A DNA stretch of 64,000 bases from Phenylobacterium hankyongense (lineage in GTDB: Bacteria; Pseudomonadota; Alphaproteobacteria; Caulobacterales; Caulobacteraceae), in the NCBI RefSeq assembly GCF_003254505.1, contig NZ_QFYP01000001.1, positions 2,712,001 through 2,776,000 on the forward strand, read 5' to 3'. The position numbers were made by a program, and so were the translations under genes. Positions 60,717-64,000 of the stretch are shown here, in pieces. The notes beneath the pieces are model-generated. The model saw only the letters and a program-made list of their open reading frames with translations, searched no databases and was not told the DNA's origin. How positions within the stretch are numbered: the first letter of the stretch is position 1; every line of letters begins with the position of its first letter.

Positions 60717-63401
60717 ATGAACTTCAGGAAGCGGCGTCAGCCGACGGATTTCGGGATGTCCGGCGACGCGGACCGCGCCGTGGCGACGCAGGCGATCGAA
60801 GCCGATCTCGACCTCAACGAGCCGCTGGTCGCGCCGCTGATCGAGGCCGAGCCTTCGGCGCCCCTGCAGCCGCCGCCGTTCCGCAGCGAAGTGGCGGCCA
60901 GCGCGCCGCGCACGCCGGCCCGGCGTCCCGAGCCGCCGGCCGCGGCCCCCGTGGCCGAGGCGACCTTCGAAGCGCCGTCGGCGTGGCCGATCTATCTGAT
61001 CGCCCTGGCGGTCTCCGTGCTCTGGGCGACCGCGCCGATCGCCTTCGCCATCGGCTATCGCAATTCCGTCGCCCCGTTGCAGAACGACGCCTTCGCCCTG
61101 TTCGTCTTCGGCCTGCTGGCGGTCGGCCCCGCCGCCTTCGTGTTCGGCTGCGCCTACATGATCCGCCAGGGCCAGAAGCTGGCGGCGGAGACGCGCCGCG
61201 CCAAGGCGATGGCCGAGGACATGCTGTCGCCGGCGCTGAGCGCCGCGGTTCGCGCCGGCCACGTGGTGCAGGGCGTGCGCGAGGAGATCGTGCGGGCCGG
61301 GGCGGCGGCCGACGACGCCCGCGAAACCCTGCTGGCGCTGCGCCAGGCGCTGTCGGTGGAGACCGAGACCCTGGTGGAGAACACCCAGGCCTCGGTGCGC
61401 AGCGCGCAGGAACTGACCGGCGCGCTGGGCCGCGAGCGCACCGGCATGCGCGACCTCGCCGAGACCCTCGACGCCCAGGCGACCCGGGTGTCCGACACCA
61501 TCACCCAGCAGGCGCGGATGGTGACGGAGGCCTCCGAGCTCGCCGACACCCAGCTTCGCGAGGCCGAGGCGACGCTGGCGGCCCGCGCCGCCGACCTGGC
61601 CGCCGCGGCCGGGGAGGCGGGGGACGCCGCGCGCACCGCCGGCGAGGACCTAGTCCGCCACATCGCCCGCCTGGAGACCGCCGGCGTCGGCGTCTCCGAA
61701 CAGGTCCGCTCGGTGGAAAGCGGGCTGTCCGACCAGCGGGCGGCGCTGATCACCCTGTCGCACGCTCTGCGCGCCGACCACGACACCTTCGCCAGCGAGG
61801 CCGAGGCGCACGCCGCCAGGCTCGGCGAGTTCATCACCCAGGCCCGCCTCTCCGCCGTGGAGATGAGCGATCGGGCGGCCAAGGGCGGCGAGGCCCTGAA
61901 GGCGCTGATGGCCGACGCCGCCGACCAGTTCCGCGACCTCGCCGAGACCGCCCGCGCCGAGCGCGAGGAGTTCGGCCAGTCGAGCCTGCAGTCTCTTGAG
62001 GCCGTGTCCCAGGCGGCCGCCGACCAGCGCGCGCAACTGGAAGCCCAGACCCGGGCCGCCATCGAGGCGCTGGGCCGCGCCGCAGAGGAGACCCGCGAGG
62101 CTGCGGCGCGCCACGCCGTCACCGCCCGCGAACAGGTGGACCAGCTGTCGGAAGCCGCCTTCGCGGCCGGCCAGAAGGCCAACCAGGTGTTCGAGGCCCG
62201 CCTCGCCGAGGCCCGCGCCCTGGTCGAGCAGTCCTCGCAGATGGTCGAACAGGCCGGCGCCGCCACCGCCCGCAAGCTGGACGAAGGCGCCGCCGCGGCC
62301 CGGGAGACCCTGCATGAGCTCGAGGCCATGCTCGGCGAGCTGGAGGCCCGCGCCAAGTCGCTGCCGGCCACCGCCCGCGGCCAGACCGAACAGGTCCGCG
62401 CCGCCGTGACCCAGGGCATGGAAGACCTGATGGCCGCCGCCCGCCGCACGGCGGAGGAGGCCGAGGCCATCGACGTGGCTTTCCAGGGTCGTGTGCGCCA
62501 CAACTTCGAGATGCTGAGCGAGGCCGTGCGGCTGATGGGCACGGCGGCCGCCGCGGCCCCGCCGATCGCCGCGCCGAAACCCGCCGCCCCACCGCGGGCG
62601 GTCAAACCGACGTTCCGCGCCGCCTACGCCGCCCCGACGCTGCAGCCCCCAACCGCGGCCTACGCGGCGCCGCCGGACGCCGCCGCGGCCGCCTCTGAGG
62701 CGGAAGAACCGGAGCCGGCCGGCAGCCTGGCTTCGGCCTCGGGCGCCGTCGAGCCGGACGTCGAGCCGGACCTGGAGCTGGACGATATGGTTGAGCCCGC
62801 GCCCGACCACCCGACCGTGGCCAAGGCCGCCGCCGCGCCGCTGGCCGAGCGCCTGGGCCTGCGGCCGCGGCTCAAGCTGACCCCGACCGCCAGCGACGAG
62901 GAATTCTCCTCGATCTTCGAAGCGGCCGGCGGCCCGCCGCCCGCGCAGGCGGCGTCCGACGACGAGGACGAGGCCGAGGAGGCCGAGCCGGCGGACAGCT
63001 GGACCTGGAAGGACCTGCTGGCCTCGCTGGACGGCGGCGAGGGCGAGAAGCTGGAGGACATCCTGGCCGGCGAGCTCGGCAAGATGGGCGTCGACCCGGC
63101 CAAGCTGCTGCCCAAGGCGCGGATCGACGAGATCGCCGCCGCCGTGCAGACCGGCGACCTCGACGGTGCGCGGCAGGTGGTCAAGCGGCTCGCGCCGGCC
63201 GCCACCCGGCGGATCGTGCGCCGGCTGTTCACCGACGAGGCGTTGCGCAACCAGGTGGCCACCTACGTCCGCCGCTACCAGACGCTGGTCGACGATGCGG
63301 TGGTTCGCGATCCGGAGGGCTTCCTGATGGCCAACCTGCTGGGGGGCGAGGCCGGACGGCTCTACCTGCTGCTCGACGCGGCGGCCGGGGACACGATCTG
63401 A
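60717..63401 (+). CDS. tipN: TipN-like polar landmark protein (two membrane helices, long coiled coil)
   Basis: 894 residues. Acidic/Pro-rich cytoplasmic start, two membrane helices at about 91-113 (PIYLIALAVSVLWATAPIAFAIG) and 126-148, then a coiled coil of about 450 residues rich in Ala, Glu and Arg (residues 150-600, heptad-like QARMVTEASELADTQLREAEATL), a Pro/Ala linker, an acidic stretch (DDEDEAEEAEPAD) and a conserved C-terminal domain (LLPKARIDEIAAAVQTGDLDGARQVVKRL, ATRRIVRRLFTDEALRNQV). Size, order and composition match Caulobacter TipN, which marks the new pole and orients flagellum placement and division. Named by architecture; sequence identity not checked. Confidence 0.7.
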   Translation: MNFRKRRQPTDFGMSGDADRAVATQAIEADLDLNEPLVAPLIEAEPSAPLQPPPFRSEVAASAPRTPARRPEPPAAAPVAEATFEAPSAWPIYLIALAVSVLWATAPIAFAIGYRNSVAPLQNDAFALFVFGLLAVGPAAFVFGCAYMIRQGQKLAAETRRAKAMAEDMLSPALSAAVRAGHVVQGVREEIVRAGAAADDARETLLALRQALSVETETLVENTQASVRSAQELTGALGRERTGMRDLAETLDAQATRVSDTITQQARMVTEASELADTQLREAEATLAARAADLAAAAGEAGDAARTAGEDLVRHIARLETAGVGVSEQVRSVESGLSDQRAALITLSHALRADHDTFASEAEAHAARLGEFITQARLSAVEMSDRAAKGGEALKALMADAADQFRDLAETARAEREEFGQSSLQSLEAVSQAAADQRAQLEAQTRAAIEALGRAAEETREAAARHAVTAREQVDQLSEAAFAAGQKANQVFEARLAEARALVEQSSQMVEQAGAATARKLDEGAAAARETLHELEAMLGELEARAKSLPATARGQTEQVRAAVTQGMEDLMAAARRTAEEAEAIDVAFQGRVRHNFEMLSEAVRLMGTAAAAAPPIAAPKPAAPPRAVKPTFRAAYAAPTLQPPTAAYAAPPDAAAAASEAEEPEPAGSLASASGAVEPDVEPDLELDDMVEPAPDHPTVAKAAAAPLAERLGLRPRLKLTPTASDEEFSSIFEAAGGPPPAQAASDDEDEAEEAEPADSWTWKDLLASLDGGEGEKLEDILAGELGKMGVDPAKLLPKARIDEIAAAVQTGDLDGARQVVKRLAPAATRRIVRRLFTDEALRNQVATYVRRYQTLVDDAVVRDPEGFLMANLLGGEAGRLYLLLDAAAGDTI

Positions 63402-63420
63402 GGCCGGGCAGGGCGCGTCC

Positions 63421-64000
63421 GTGCCCCGCCTGACCGCCCGGGCCGAGCGCTGGCCGCTGGCCGAAGCCTTCGTCATCGCCCGCGGCGCCAAGACCGAGGC
63501 CGAGGTGGTGGTCGCCGAGATTTCCGACGGGGCCTGCCGGGGCCGCGGCGAGGCGACGCCATATGCGCGCTACGGCGAGAGCGTTGACAGCGTCCTGGCG
63601 CAGATCGCCTCGGCGGGTGACGCCCTCGAGGCCGGAGCCGGGCGCGCGGAGCTGCAGGACCTGCTGACGGCCGGCGCTGCGCGCAACGCCCTCGACTGCG
63701 CGCTCTGGGATCTCGACGCCAAGCGGGCCGGGGTGCGGGCCTGGACGCTGGCCGGGCGCGCGCGCCTCGACCCGGTGAAGACCTGCTTCACGATCAGCCT
63801 GGGCACGCCCAAGGAGATGGCCGCCGCGGCGGCGATCCAGGCGCGCCGGCCGATGCTGAAGCTGAAGATCGGCGGGCCGGACGACCTGGCGGGCGTGGCT
63901 GCGGTCCGCGCCGCCGCGCCGCGCACCCGGCTGATCGTCGACGCCAACGAGTCGCTGGGCTTCGACGAGCTGCGGCGACTGGCGCCGGAGTTCGCCCGCC
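63421..64000 (+). CDS. Dipeptide epimerase (L-Ala-D/L-Glu epimerase type), partial at window end
   Basis: The frame opens with GTG 19 nt after the tipN stop and stays open to the window end (193 codons). Enolase superfamily: the N-terminal cap domain (WPLAEAFVIARGAKTEAEVVVAEI, GRGEATPYARYGES with its flexible loop), NALDCALWDLDAKRAG, the catalytic LKLKIGG (Lys-x-Lys) and the first metal Asp in LIVDANES. Such enzymes recycle murein peptides by epimerising Ala-Glu. The C-terminal half with the remaining metal ligands is beyond the window. Confidence 0.85.
   Translation, partial: MPRLTARAERWPLAEAFVIARGAKTEAEVVVAEISDGACRGRGEATPYARYGESVDSVLAQIASAGDALEAGAGRAELQDLLTAGAARNALDCALWDLDAKRAGVRAWTLAGRARLDPVKTCFTISLGTPKEMAAAAAIQARRPMLKLKIGGPDDLAGVAAVRAAAPRTRLIVDANESLGFDELRRLAPEFAR

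Noticed and set aside
61650..63491. 613-codon minus-strand frame across tipN
   Set aside because: Gly/Arg/Leu-rich shadow without recognisable motifs.

Overview
The window is very GC-rich (about 70% by eye), densely coded chromosomal DNA of an alphaproteobacterium. Several features point to Caulobacterales, probably a Phenylobacterium- or Caulobacter-like organism: a TipN-like polar landmark protein (two membrane helices, then a long coiled coil), a complete Cpa/Tad pilus cluster in pilA-cpaABCDEFGH order, many TonB-dependent receptors, and a FecI/FecR surface-signalling pair. I saw no rRNA, tRNA, CRISPR array, prophage or insertion sequence. The only repeat of mobile type is a perfect 28-bp inverted repeat at 18.9-19.0 kb.

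Layout. 0-3.5 kb: the 3' end of a TonB-dependent receptor, a small XRE regulator, a NIPSNAP protein, an exported Fe/Mn superoxide dismutase and a secreted ThuA-like protein. 3.6-5.8 kb: pabB-pabC (p-aminobenzoate for folate). 5.8-17.4 kb: a purine-catabolism locus. A minus-strand operon (uraH-xdhA-xdhB-xdhC-puuD-allA-guaD, genes touching or overlapping by up to 8 nt) plus plus-strand puuE, uraD and alc together cover guanine to xanthine, urate, 5-hydroxyisourate, OHCU, allantoin, allantoate, ureidoglycolate and glyoxylate. An SPFH/slipin gene sits inside it on the other strand. 17.6-20.8 kb: URC1-like GTP cyclohydrolase II homologue, DUF1688/URC4-like protein and uracil phosphoribosyltransferase, which are the core of the URC pyrimidine-degradation route. 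Purine and pyrimidine base catabolism therefore lie side by side.

20.8-25.9 kb: TetR regulator and MFS transporter facing a class III aminotransferase and a two-subunit transketolase; this looks like a metabolic module of unknown substrate. 25.9-27.7 kb: a dienelactone-hydrolase-like protein and an ornithine-cyclodeaminase-like protein, divergent. 27.7-39.0 kb: secreted M20D and M14 peptidases, FecR, FecI and two tandem paralogous TonB-dependent receptors, of which only the first carries the STN signalling domain. 39.1-44.0 kb: a GFA-fold protein, a secreted Ig-like protein, a dimethylformamidase-like protein and a third receptor.

44.1-54.7 kb: the Tad/Flp pilus machine, all on the minus strand (two TadE-like pseudopilins, TadG-like, PilA, CpaA-F, TadB, TadC). 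55.2-57.2 kb: an Ada/AraC/AlkA fusion overlapping ogt (alkylation repair). 57.3-60.5 kb: an exported cupin, an MFS transporter, a glycine-zipper Tyr/Asn-rich protein and a small ORF. 60.7-64.0 kb: the TipN-like protein and the start of a dipeptide epimerase that runs off the window.

All functions are inferred from motifs and family recognition by reading; no database search was run. Start codons are chosen from ribosome-binding sites and protein alignment by memory, and are the least certain part of the coordinates.
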